DNA of 64,000 bases from Holothuria scabra. Lineage: Eukaryota; Echinodermata; Holothuroidea; Aspidochirotida; Holothuriidae. Below, in pieces: positions 35,398-47,563 of this stretch. Numbering within the stretch: the stretch's first letter is position 1; the number at the start of each line of letters is the position of its first letter. The DNA lies in NCBI GenBank assembly GCA_037179385.1, contig CM074179.1:37437224-37501223 (forward strand). The letters are read 5' to 3'. Below the pieces are notes generated by a model. It made no database searches. It was not told where the DNA came from and saw only the letters and a program-made list of their open reading frames with translations. A program made the translations under genes and the position numbers.

Positions 35398-37079
35398 TAC
35401 ACTCTTTAAAAAAATTGGGCAAATTTTGCCCAACTTTTCGACCAACACTGGGCATCTATTCAACAACCTAAACAGTTGGGCAAAACTTTACCAACCAAAT
35501 TTGGTAATGTTTGAACCCAACTGCTGGGCAGGAGATTACCCAACTGTTTGGTAAATTAGCATTTTAAAACATACCCACTTGTTGGGCACTTCTTTTATTA
35601 AGCTGTTGGGCAAATGCATTAACCAAATGTTGGTTATATATGTTAATCATCTTTTCCTTAAACGTTGGTGCTTTCTTTACATGTTCGGTTGTAGGTTATA
35701 GCAGGGAGCTGCCACTGCAGCTCCCTGGTTATGGCAACCCATCGGTCCCGGTTAAAAAACCCTGGCTTAATAACCTATTTGGTTTGTTACTGAGTTTCGT
35801 ATAGGTACGTCCAAAACTATCATTTTTAAAAGGCACTGTATTTTTAAAAGGCACTGTAAAATGATGTGTGTTAATGATGTGATGAAGTCTTGTAGTTTCA
35901 TCAATGCATAAATGTGAACACAAGGGCAGCATGAGAATTAGCTGGTCCGTAGCTCTCATGCACTGTTATCATGGTTATGAGACAGGCTTCTTGTTATGCC
36001 GAAATGTTTCAAATAGTAATATATAAACGCTCATTCGGACGTGAAAGAGAATATCCCAGATCCTGACCTCTCATTGGATAGCAGTTTTGCGCCAAATACG
36101 AATCATGGAATCTCATACAAATGTGTTCTAGTTCGTAGAACTGTTTAAAGAATTTTATGGAAATAGAGGTCGATTTCATGGTCTAAAGTAATGTACGAGT
36201 TTAGCTGTTTGGCCAATATAAAAGATGCCAAAGAGAATTTTCAGATTATGGTACCATGGTCTGATTATGAGAAGAATTGTGAAACAAATCAGGTCAAGTG
36301 CACTGTTGTTTGGTGACAACACTGCAACCAACAATATACCCAACAAATTGGCAAAAAGTTACCCAACAAGTGGGTAAAGGGAAAATATGCTCAACTGTAG
36401 AATAAAATCTTATCGTCATTTTGACCAGTCAGTTGGGTATAACACATGCCAAGTCGCTTCCACGTTCTGAGATGCGTTACATTTTTGGACTTTTCGTAAC
36501 ATATTTGGACTCTTGTCAACAAACTCAGCCAGCACGAGGTACTCCCCTATTGGCTACCCAAATGCTCTTCTGTGTTACATACTCCCTACAGAAAAAAGGA
36601 ATTTTCTAGGATTGTCTGAATTGCACTGCCTAGTATGCGAGCAAGTGTCGATATTCATATTTATGTACAGGTAACATCAATGTAGACTCGCTATTTCAGC
36701 ATATTTTACAGAGTACTCAACGGAAGCCATTGCATGCAAGTGGCGCTTTTTGGGAGGGTGTTTCGAATCAGAAGAGCGGAAAGTTTCAGAGATCAGTTAC
36801 TGCTTTGCCCACATTTCATCGGCATTCGACATTGTTTGGCCATTCGACTTAGTATTGTGCATCACCTTTTCATGAGTATACGCGTGCATGGAAGGGGAAA
36901 TTTAACCATTATGTGAGCAAAGATTGACCAACACTTAAGCAATTACTTTTACTCAACAAAAACTTTGCCCAGCGTTTAAACATTGCACCAATTAGCCCCA
37001 AAGTTGGGCAAAGTTTAACCAACACATTTCATAAACTTCTTTAACCAACGGATATTTTACCCAACGTTTTAAGAGTGTA
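35398..37079. mobile_element. GTTGGGTAAA-motif element, 1.68 kb
   Basis: Ends are TACACTCTTTAAAAA at the left and TTTTAAGAGTGTA at the right, inverted. Both subterminal regions are built of TTGGGCAAA / TTTACCCAAC words in both orientations (about 35,415-35,640 and 36,305-37,065). The same architecture recurs at 50,508-50,821. No coding capacity. Micro-hairpin B sits inside it. Confidence 0.7.
35702..35727. mobile_element. Micro-hairpin insertion B (26 bp, 7-bp TSD)
   Basis: Perfect 11-bp arms CAGGGAGCTGC and GCAGCTCCCTG around the loop CACT. Flanks are GTTATAG (35,695-35,701) and GTTATGG (35,728-35,734), six of seven matching. Confidence 0.7.
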
Positions 37080-38479
37080 TTGTGACGTATCGATATCTTG
37101 AACTTTGATGCTAGCAAGACGAATATTCTGAACTGCATGTCGCGACCGATACGCTCAGTATCATCTTTAATTTGCTTCATTTTCGAGAACTATATCGGCT
37201 ATTTTACAAGCAAATGTTGTTAACAGAAAAACACTGATCACAGTATCGCATCGTTTTGGAGATGAGGTTGAGCGAAAAGTCAAGGAAAGTTACTAACTTC
37301 TCGTTATCTGTGTTTACAGTTGTGCGAAGAGCTAACGTTACATACTATAGGCCTATATGCAGTAAGAGTGAGTGACTGTGCACCTAGCGCTGTGTGTGGT
37401 TAGCAGATCATACTCTAGCCTTTAAAGACTGAGGTTACAGGTAAACTATACCAGGCTTCCTTAGGGAATTGCCACTCAGGCTACTGAACTTGAAGATTAC
37501 TTTGCCAGCCTGTGGGCCAAACGAGTAACGTTACTGTTGTAGACAGTCTTAGCGGAATTAGTAACCACAGCACTGTCACTGTACGTGCCAAAGTCTGTGT
37601 TTATTGTCGCTAACCTTAGACACCTTAGTAGGCGTAACAACAATGTAGTTATAGGCACGTTTTATTTTTAATTTAGGAGTGGATTAACACGTTAACAACA
37701 GTGCCAGTCATCGAAGCTCAGTCAGCATGCAGTTCTAGCCTAGGCCTAGGCCCTAACTTGTTAGACCTATAAAACAATATGAGTGGGATCAAAATACCCA
37801 TTTGTGGGGCGCAACAATTCCTAAGCTTAGGCTAACCTATGTCTTTATCACCGCCAGTTATTATTCTTTGGAATGGTAACTCTGAAGACTAGGGTATCAA
37901 CTTGACACAGTGTACAGTGTCTCAGTGTTACCATTTGTCTTGCTAACATGTACTTGGCTACTGTATGACATTACAGTAGGCCTACATGTGCTGTGCAAAA
38001 CTATGGGGTGAATATAGTATGTTGCTATGGCAACCTAGCATGGGCTTAAAATATTTTACACAGTTAGTACAGTGATCACATTCAATTCAATCCTCCTTAC
38101 CTCTTGAAAACCATTCGATACTGGTTTCGAATGGCATTCGAGACCGGTCTCGAATGGTTTTCAGCCAATCAGAATGCAGGAAATCAATACAAGTATTTAT
38201 GAATAATTACTTACATACTCGCATCTTTCATCATAAAGCTTTCATCGGGTTACAGCAGGCACTGCCCGGGCAACAAGCAATGTTTTCTTTGAGGAGAGGG
38301 ATCACTGCCCTTGTCAAACCTTCTCTTTCCCCTTTCGCAAAGTTTAGGCCTATATGTCTTTTACTCACGTAGCTTTACTACATGGATAAAAAGAAAAATT
38401 GACCCACGCAGCCATTCACTGCATTTGAAGATCAACATAGTTGTCATTTTCTCCTAAAGGTTTCCTAAAAAGCACGCGT
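37080..38479. other. No gene recognised
   Basis: Spacer with several TAGGCCTA words. A 59-bp palindrome at 38,105-38,163 is listed separately. No coding homology. Confidence 0.35.
38105..38163. repeat. 59-bp imperfect palindrome
   Basis: Perfect 14-bp outer arms TGAAAACCATTCGA and TCGAATGGTTTTCA, with further TTCGA/TCGAA and ACTGGT/ACCGGT inner pairing. It could be a terminal-hairpin element or a cruciform-forming site; no flanking duplication was found. Confidence 0.75.
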
Positions 38480-40601
38480 CAGCGGTGTAGCTACTGGGGG
38501 GCAGGGGGGAGGGAAGTTGCCCCCCCCCCCCCGTCTCCGGAAAATAATTTGGGAAATTTGATGAATTTTCCTACTCTAACAAAAATTTCTTAAAATTTTT
38601 GTTTAGAATAAAAAAATTCTGAGACATTTCTCATACATAATTCGCATTTTCATGCAACAAATAAACCCAAATTTGAGATTTCGTCAGTGTCGCATGAACC
38701 GGCCCTACTTGTGTTCCACAGAAATGTCCTCGGCGCGTAGCAGATTGAATGTTCTCTTGTATACGCGCGGTTTTTATGATCAGTGCATTTCAGTGCACTT
38801 GAAGCTGTTATTGAGGAATTTAACAACAGCTGATACAGTACAACTAACACTGAAAGGCTGTAAACCCGTACTTATCCCCTTGCACCAGGGAGGTGTGATC
38901 TAGTTACACCTCCCCGCTTGTACACAGTTTCTGCGTTGTACACTTTGGGAATTCAGTAAAAGGATGTGAAAACTGACAAGTCACTAACGAAGACCCCCTC
39001 CCCCCGTGTTCATAATATTGTCCTGCAAGCTAGTAGCAGCTATGCCGATTTTACTCTGTGTACATAACGATGGATGGGCTGAAACAATCCATGGCCAACG
39101 ATTAACCCAAAGTTAGTCTAGAAATTAGAATGAACGGGATCCATTGGGATACTTAGATTTTGTTACTTAGCTTAATCCTTGGAGGCTTACAGGCTAGTTC
39201 GGGAAAAAAGCTTTTTTGCTCACTTGGGAGGTAACAGTTAACGGGTCCATGAGTACCTTGTAGCCTTCTTTACTTAACAGACTGCTGTTCTAACAGGATA
39301 TCCTGCAGTGTGATCGAGCCACTATTTGGCCTCCTTTTAGTGGCGTACGAAGGGGGGGGGGGGGTTGGGCCATGCCCCCTTCACAAATGCCATTTTTTCT
39401 TTGTTCTTAAAAATAACTAGTTAAACTTTAGTAACACAGTTTTTACTTCAAAAGATAGCATATGTGACACCAGGTTGCATATAAGGACACTTAATTTTTC
39501 AGAAATTTTCAAAGGAGAAGGATTGTCTCTGCAAGTACGTCCATCAGTGATGCCAATTTTTTTAATTCCTACAAATAGGCAAATTCTGTCAAATTCTAAT
39601 TTTACCTTTAAAAGGTAGAGTCTGTTTCCCACTGGTGGCATCGATAAAAATAAAGAATACATGTTTAGATTCTCTTTAAAAGCATTAATACGCTATTTTT
39701 GGCCATCTAAGGAGTCTGATTTTTCGAATTTTTTTTTTACGATCCGCGGCAACCAATGGTGGAGTTTCGCTCAGTCTTTTGGGCAAAATTACATTTTTGG
39801 GTCAGATTAACCCTTACCTCTCTGATCACTTTGCAGTTTGCGAGCATATTTTGAAGAAAGGATTTTATTTGCAAACGACAAAAGAAGATAGTGACTGGGT
39901 AGATTCTTCGTATAAGTCTGGAAATGTTGTTTCCAGCCACCTGAGGGCTCTGATTTTTCGAAATTTTTTCTACGATCCTCGCCAACCAATGGTGGCGCTC
40001 CGCTTAGATAGTCTTTATGATAAAGTAACGTTCTGTGGCCAAGAAATACCACAAATCCTATACCGATCAATGCTCTTTTTATTTTGACTCCTAAAAGTGT
40101 GCAAATTTAATGACAAGTTTTACTTCGTAAGGTAGCATAAATGGCATAAGAATGCATGTGAAGACCCAAAAGTTTCAGTTTTATCCTCATGAACCACCAC
40201 GATTCAACTTTTTACAATGTTCCTGTCAAAGTCAAAATCTTGCACCATTTTGCATGTAGGCTCCTTGAAAACGTCAAAAAATTTCCGGACACCCCTCCCC
40301 TTAAACCATAGTGCATGCCCCCCCCCTTCAGAGAAATCCTGGGTACGCCACTGCGTTAGTGCAAACAAATAAACCAGATATTGTTGACCAAAGTAATATA
40401 CTAAGAGCTATTATTTCCAATTGCTCTTTGTTATTCTTTAAGATTAAAAATGCAGGTAATATTACATAATGACATGGTAATGTTTTTATACTTGTGCATT
40501 TTTTTTATATGAAGTACATTCACATTGACCGGAAAAAACTTTGGGGAAATTTCATACCTTTGCCCCCCCCCCCCCCGGGGGAAATCCTAGCTACGCCACT
40601 A
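38480..40601. mobile_element. CAGTGGCGTAGC-type element, copy 2 (2.12 kb)
   Basis: Left CAGCGGTGTAGCTACTGGGG and right CCTAGCTACGCCACTA. Collinear relative of 25,665-28,452 lacking its extra ~740 bp. It carries two GC-rich modules (39,740-39,770 and 39,973-40,003), long C runs near both ends (38,519 and 40,563) and micro-hairpin C. No clean target duplication seen. No coding capacity. Confidence 0.75.
38886..38916. mobile_element. Micro-hairpin insertion C (31 bp, 7-bp TSD)
   Basis: Arms CAGGGAGGTGTGA and TTACACCTCCCCG around TCTAG, one mismatch and one G-T pair. Flanks CTTGCAC (38,879-38,885) and CTTGTAC (38,917-38,923), six of seven matching. Same length and nearly the same arms as hairpin A but at a different site. 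Confidence 0.65.
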
Positions 40602-40659
40602 ACGCGCATACCATAAAAATACCGTCAGTTTACCCAACGTGGTATACCGTATGATGTTA

Positions 40660-40832
40660 CAACCGATAATGTAAAAATTAAAAATAAACCGATCATGTTT
40701 AAAGGACCGATAATGTAAAAATATCGATAATGTAAAAAAAAAAATACCGATAATGTAGAAAAATAATACCGATAATGTTAAAACTTCTTTGAGCCGATAA
40801 TGTAAAAAAGGGTACCTATAATGTAAAAACTG
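40660..40832. repeat. CCGATAATGTAAAAA short repeat cluster
   Basis: Eight near-copies of CCGATAATGTAAAAA at irregular 18-35-bp spacing, starting about 60 bp after the right end of the 38.5-40.6 kb element. Confidence 0.8.
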
Positions 40833-41016
40833 TTCGAACAAGGGTTTTAAGTGCAAACTTATAGGTACATATGAGTGCGAGATTATGAAGGTAGGAAGGT
40901 AAGCTGGCAGGCGACTGGCGGGCTGGGCGAGAATGAAAATACCAGGCTCGTGGGTGGGTTCGTGTATGCATGCGTATGTGAGCTTGTACCCTGCATGTGT
41001 GAATTTATTGGGTTAT

Positions 41017-44000
41017 ATTGACTATGTTGTGTCTGAGTGAAGCCCTCATCACGGGAGTAGTGGAATTTTTATTGGGAGGCAGGGGTGGTGCCAGCGGGGA
41101 AGGGGAGGGTTACGTCGGGGAGACTTACGTCGAGGAGGCCTAAAATAGTAAAAGAAAAATGATAAAAAAAAAAATCTACAAGAACTGACGTTAGTGGATA
41201 AGTGATCTTTAACATATTTTTTGTTTTGAAATATTATTTTAATACATATCGGAAAAAATTTTCAATCGCTTTTTCATAGCCATGTTTAAATTCATTCCAT
41301 GTACCTTGTCTTATCTCCTCCCCTGTCGGAGGAGAATGGCAATCTCCTTCGGGGAGGCCTAAAATGAAAAAGCGTAAACGACTGAAGTTACTGCATGGAT
41401 GATTACGAACCATTTATGTCTTTATATCGCTATTTTAATGGATATCTTAATCGGTCCAATCATTCATTACAAGCTCTGCTATCCCTCATTCCATCCTCAA
41501 TCTTCAAGGTCATTTCGCCGTCGGGGAGGGTTGCCCCGCCTCTTGTTGAGAACATCGGGGAGCCTTCATCTGGAAGCCCACAATAAAAGATGTGGGCTTG
41601 AAAAACTTCAGTAAACCGGGCGGTTTTCTTGACTTTGCTTAATAGAATACCGCATTCTTCAATGAAACTCACAATTCTCAATTTTCCATACAAAAAGGGC
41701 GAAAGTTTTTTCAATGATGCAATACCCAAATGGCCTGCCATCTGGCCTGCCCCGGCAGTCGACTACTAGCAACGGTAATGAAATCGACTAGGCCGTTTTC
41801 AACTAATACATAATGATAAACAGCAATGTGGGACTATCTCTCAATAAGTTTGACTGAAAATTCATTTGAAGCAACCTTGTAATGGGACATATTTTCAAAT
41901 ACGTTGGAATTAAGATTATTTATATTCTGGAGTTGGGGCAGTCACGTAGAAAATCTTACTTATTTGGTGGTCCTTAAAATTGAATGCAAAGAAGTTTCTT
42001 AATAGAGCCAAAACACTAATAGTCCGGCTTCAGATTGCGTGATGTGCCACCTGGAATGATGCCACCTTGTTTTTTCGATTCCCTGACATGTCTATAAACG
42101 GGAAAATTCAATTATATGGGTATATTCGGGGTGGGCAGGGAAAAAAAGCGGGGTTATCTGCCAGGAGTCGGGGTGCTGAAAAATAAAAAAATAAGGGGTA
42201 GGGGAAAGTAAAATGGTTATTATTTTTCAGCCAGAACTCGAGAGTAACAAACGGCTATTTATAAGTAGCAACTGTCTGGAAAAGTATTTCTTACGGATTA
42301 TTTTCTCTATTATTATAATATATTGAAATTTTTAACATTAGCGGCCATTTGCTATATCCTCCATCTTGGTTGACGTGGATTCTAAAAGAAATGTCCAGAA
42401 AAATACTCTGTGAATATTTACCACAGAAAGTGGACACAGGTTAGGTTATCCTGTGCCAAAAGTACTTTCAATTATTATTTTCCTATCTTCATGATATATC
42501 AACATAATTACAACATTGGCGCCATTTTGCTTTTTCGCCATTTTGATTGATCTGAGTTCCAAAAGAAATATTTCGAAAGGTAAATTTAGATTTTTTGTCA
42601 TAAAATCTGGCAAGAAATTAAGGGCAACTGTGTCAAAAGTACTTTAAGTGAATATTTTCCATATTATTTTTTATACATATGATCGTTTTATTTGCGGCCG
42701 TTTTGTTGTTTTGGTCATCTTGGCTAGTACGAGGTCCTGCATAAAATACCAGAAATAATGCTTTGAGAATTATATAGAATTTGTCATAAAGATATCAGAA
42801 ATTTCTAATCAAAATATATTTTTAGTGATTATTTTCGGACATTTATTAACTTTTTTGATTATTTTCTTATTTTTGTGGGTAATTTTTACTGTATTGTTTT
42901 AACTTCTTTAGTGCATTTCCGACATATTGGCTGATAAAGTACTCTTGTATCTAAGATTGTCAGGTTCCGCCCTTAATTTGAAAACACTATTTTACATCAT
43001 TGTGATTGAGGAATGTGGAAACTTGCAATATTTTTTCACATTTTGGGGGGAATATTTCAATTAGTTTGGTGGCCATTTTGTTGTTTTTCCGCCATCTTGG
43101 TTAACCTGAATCTCATCAAAACAATCCCAAAACATAATTTTGGAATATTTGTCACAAAGTATGAGAAAACTTTTAGAGTCGATACCTCAGAAATATTTTA
43201 ATGAATATTTTCTTTATTATTATTGAATACAAAATGTTCATAATGTTAACAACCAATTTGTTTTTGGCAGCCATTTTGAACGAGCGAGACCCAATACATT
43301 TAGTGTTACCACTTGATTTCGTGTTCAGCGAACCAAAGGGTTTTCTAAAAAATATTGCGTCGGAGAGTTGTCGGATTGCCCGTGAGATTCCTCTGGCCAT
43401 GGCCTATTACGACTCCTTCAGATGGCACTTGCGGTACCTCAATCTCCTGCCCAATTTGAGGCTCTTAGTACTGATATTTCATTGGATTGTTTTGCCCCTT
43501 TTTTATGTATTAAAAAGGGACAGGGGTATCGATATGGACATGAAGATATGCAATTAATAAATTTGCTTTAACAGGGAAAGCTCAAATAGATATAAAAATG
43601 ATTTCGAGATGGTGCACAACTTGTAACGATCATTAAATATGAAAAGATTGGCATTTCCGGTCTGGAAAAGTTCTAATTCATCGTCTTTTTTAAGGCCTTG
43701 AAATGCCGTCCCCCTGTTCGAGAGCTCGGTCTCCTGTCAGGCAAATCTTGGCGCCACCCTGTGTGGAGGGGGATGGACAACTACAGGAATTGATCACCGT
43801 CAGCGGAATTGTTGATTTTTTTTATTTATTTATTTTTTTTTTTGGTTATTCTTTTTGTACCATTACAAAACCACTAATATACTTAAACCACTTAGGACAT
43901 TGGCGTAGCTGTGGTCAGGGGGTCATGCTCTTAACCAAAGCTTAAAAAATATTTTGAAAAGGTACAAAAAGAATAACATACTTATGCTGTTATTAATGCA

Positions 44001-44248
44001 AATTATATTAGCGTCACTCGGATTAGCCTTTATCTTAGGTACTTTATTATTAAAAAAAGAATGAAATCAGATGATGCTAATGATACAAATGATATTAGCA
44101 CAAGATTAGCCTTTATCTTAGGTACATCGTTATTCAAAAAATTCCCTCGGATGGCGATCAGTCCCTGTAGTTGGATGACACACTCACCTCATAAAAAGTC
44201 TTGGCTACTCCCGTGATGAAGACTTCACTCAGATACAACGTAGTCAAT
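41017..44248. mobile_element. 3.23-kb element with 44-bp terminal inverted repeats
   Basis: Left 41,017-41,060 and right 44,205-44,248 are inverted with 40 of 44 positions matching (ATTGACTA, TCTGAGTGAAG and TCATCACGGGAGTAG shared). The interior contains ~180-bp tandem units (42,340-43,280) and no transposase. The family is not recognised; target duplication unclear. Confidence 0.7.
42340..43280 (+). repeat. ~180-bp tandem units with GCGGCCATTTTG cores
   Basis: GCGGCCATTTTGTTGTTT-like cores followed by GCCATCTTGGTTGA-like words occur near 42,340, 42,520, 42,698, 43,068 and 43,262, with a decayed unit near 42,880. Confidence 0.75.
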
Positions 44249-44504
44249 TATGCACTCGAAGAAAAGATGGGCAAAAATTACCAAATGTTGGGGAAACATA
44301 GCTCATGGAACAATTTTTAAAAAACTTTGTTAAACTTATTGGACAAAATTTATGCAATAATAAGGCAAAACAGTGAGGCTTCCCCCAACCTCTAGCAATT
44401 TTCCTCTCCAACGACGTAACATGTGCTTTGTTTGCCCAACTGTGTTTAATTAATCACCGTAAGGAGTACATTTTTGGTATTCTGAAATCAATACAAGTAC
44501 AAGA

Positions 44505-45389
44505 AGAAACATTAATTGACGTAATTTACATCATGTGACCACTCGGAAATAGACATTAACTACATTGCAAGAAATAGCCAAGACAAAAGGTCTCTTAGGC
44601 TCTCTAGATACCGAATTCACAATAAATGATTAAATGTAGCCTAATCCTAAACTTATTGGATGCAATTTTCTGGCTTTTGAGACCACGAAAGTACAGAAAT
44701 AAGTATTTTCATGGGATTATCGTTTAGTGTCAGAAATAGCCATTTAAATGAGAATGATCACTTGAAGAAAAGCAAAATGGAAACTGCTCATCAAAACTCT
44801 TAAGCCATTACCACTATGATAACAGTTTCATTTTAGTTTAACCCTAATGTTCTCTTCAAATGATTTTGAAAAATTGCTTGGAAAAAGTTTTGGAAGCTAT
44901 TTTGGTATCTTTATAAACTCTTTTTAATGTCTATGTTGACAATTATCCCCGACAATAAGAGGGCTCTTTGCGCTACAATTATTGTTGCGCCCTTTAAAAC
45001 ATTTGTTATAGGCCCAGGAGTGTGAATTTAATGTCAGTCTGTGTATTTTGTAAGGTAATAATCACGCTTGGTGTGGAAGCAATCAACTTAGCACAGCGAC
45101 AACATTAGTGTGTATAAAGCATGAAACATAAGTCTCGACAAAACCTATCCCCATATTACAGAAAATGACCCTTTTCATCAAAATAAAGGGCAGAATTAGT
45201 ACAGTTACTGGTGGCTGTTTGAGCATTTCGTTATCTGGGCCTTAAAACAACGCTATTAAATTATGTCCTTTTCCAATAATGGTGCAAGACTAAAGTATGT
45301 TAAAAACCTAAAAAGGGCGCCGACAGCGACTTTGGTCCGTCAGGGGGGGGGGGGGGGCGCCCCCTGACCATTTGGCAGCTCCGCCACTG
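44505..45389 (-). mobile_element. hAT-like element fragment, relative of 20.7-22.3 kb
   Basis: The right edge GGCAGCTCCGCCACTG matches the CAGTGGCGGAGCTGCC end of the element at 20,748 in reverse orientation. Collinear blocks continue leftward (AAACAACGCTATTAAATTATG, GGTGGCTGTTTGAGCAT, CCTCTTGTTGTCGGGGAT equivalents) to about 44,505. The other end is missing or truncated. Confidence 0.75.
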
Positions 45390-47563
45390 CATCAACCAAT
45401 CGCACGATGACATTGTTTTAAACTTAAAGGCAGACTTCACCTTCCCAAATAACATTTTTCTGGTTGGAAGCAAGAAATTATCACTTACCTTAATGACCTC
45501 TGGTTCAACAAAAAGTCAAAAGACCTGCACAGAGAAACTCACTTTAAAACGTGGGTTCCGGTGTTCTTTCTGATTACATGTAACGGTCATGTTGTGCCTC
45601 TCAAAATTTGGGAGCTGGAAAAATAGGTATCAGTGAGGGACGGTTGCTGCATTCCACCGACTATGTCTTAGCTGTATTTGTTAGAAAAGATAAGCGAAAA
45701 TATACGGGTAGGACGTTAAACTGCATCCGGTTGTGGAGTTTGTTTAAACGTGGGATTAATGAGGTTACCCTTTGTCACAACTGCCTCCGGGGCACCCTTG
45801 GGCAAGGTGTACCTGTATATTTGCTCTGTGCTTTTTCAGTGCTGTTGCCTTCGGGCGTGTTGTGCCTACGGGCGTGTTGTTGCCTACGGGCGTGTTGTTG
45901 CCTTCGGGCGTGTTGTTGCCTTCGGGCGTGTTGTTGCCTTCGGGCGCGTTGTTCTGCGTTTCGTTGTTTGGGGGTTTCATGTGGGGCGGTGGTTGTTGTA
46001 GGGGGCGGTTGGGGTTGAGTTGACGGGTTGTTCGGGTGTTGGTGTGGGGTTGATGTGTCGTTTCCGTTTATGACAAACTTTTTTGTCCCATGTTTTGTGT
46101 GATGGTTACCGTTTCTTTTTTCGTCCGGCCGGGTTGAGTTAGGTCTATTAGTTCATACGTGCCTGTTTCTATGTACGTTTTAAAATGAAGATAAGCGAAA
46201 ATATACGGGGTACTAAACAGATATCAGTCTATGTTATGTAGTGTTATTGGACATTGAGGTAGGAACACAGGCTAAAATATCGAGTGTTTGAAAAGCAAAA
46301 GGGTTTTAAAGCGAAATCTTTGGACATCAGATTTGCGCGGCATGTTTAAAAACGAAACATGTTTGCAAAGTGTTGGCAAACTATACTGTTTAGAAATGCG
46401 TTTAACTCACAAAAACCTTTATAAGAGCGCACTCAGATATGTTGATTCTTAGTAAACTAGTAACTCTTCCATACTTTGAGACATTATTTCCCAATAGATA
46501 TGACTCTGAATTTTATGTAATTATATTTAACGATAAAAGGAAGATATACATAATATAGGCTTCAATCTTTGCAAGTGCACCATCACGCCAATTTACAACA
46601 AACAGTCCTTGTAACAAATTAACCTTAGAAGAAAACATATTGCGACTTATGGCGTACCAAATTTTTTTTCAAGGGATTGCTGGATTTGTTCAGCATGCGG
46701 CCTATGGGAGAGTCTAAGGGACGTACTTTTCGAAAACATGGCATCGGTAGGACTGGTTACCGGACAACTCCCACCCTGACAATTAACATCCAGACAATGT
46801 ATGACCTCGACGATTGGCATACAGGGCCGTTGTTACCCTAGGCAGTTATCACAGTTGTATGAGCGGTAATATGTGGATCAAAGAATACTAGTCAACACGA
46901 ATTTTTAGTAGGATATTTCAATGAAAAAAAAGGGGATTCAGAACTTACCGATAAGAAATTTAGTATGCAGTGTGGGTGGCCAAGCACAGTGCAAGCCTCG
47001 GCGAAACCACAGTAAGCGTATGAGGGAATCCTTGCTATTTTAGGGGATAAGATATATTTCATATTTTACAAACAGAAAACAGCCTCCATCAACTTCCTTA
47101 AATACACTTTTGTTCCATGTTGTATTAAATATGAAGTTAATGGACTATTACGGGTCCGAATGTTCTGGCCCTTTCAAAGTACTGGCTTCCTCATTAGCCG
47201 TGTGCAGTACATTAAGGTAGAGTGACTAGTTCACTTGCCCCATTTCTCCTTCTCATGGACGAGAGGTGTTCTTCACGCTTCGAGTTACAAATGTTCAAGA
47301 ACTACTGGAGACCCTGAAGAGGGCCGGTGAATAGCTTCCTGTAAGGGGTAGATGCGCACTGTTTAGCAAGGTGTTTCTTGATTGGCCTAATTTGTCTCTG
47401 TATTGTATGGATGGTATTCTTTGTTCAGGTTAGGGATTAGGTTAGGGATTAGGGGTATCGTTAACCAGTTAGGAAATTTCTTGTTTGACAGTCTCGGCCT
47501 CCTGAAAGGGGTACTCAAATTAATTAATCTTCTTGCACTCAACGCGTGGTTTGTCTAATCCCC
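45390..47563. other. Spacer with an 18-bp minisatellite
   Basis: Apart from the minisatellite and a GT-rich stretch to about 46,150, I see no gene. An open frame of 136 codons from 45,608 covers the minisatellite but its upstream codons show no homology. Confidence 0.35.
45847..45953 (+). repeat. 18-bp minisatellite, about six units
   Basis: GCCTTCGGGCGTGTTGTT units, the first one base short. Because 18 is divisible by three, every frame stays open and yields a six-residue repeat, CLRACC on the plus strand and PEGNNT on the minus strand. No independent evidence for translation. Confidence 0.9.

Noticed and set aside
43201..43557. 118-codon plus-strand frame
   Set aside because: It overlaps the ~180-bp tandem units of a mobile element and shows no recognisable domain.
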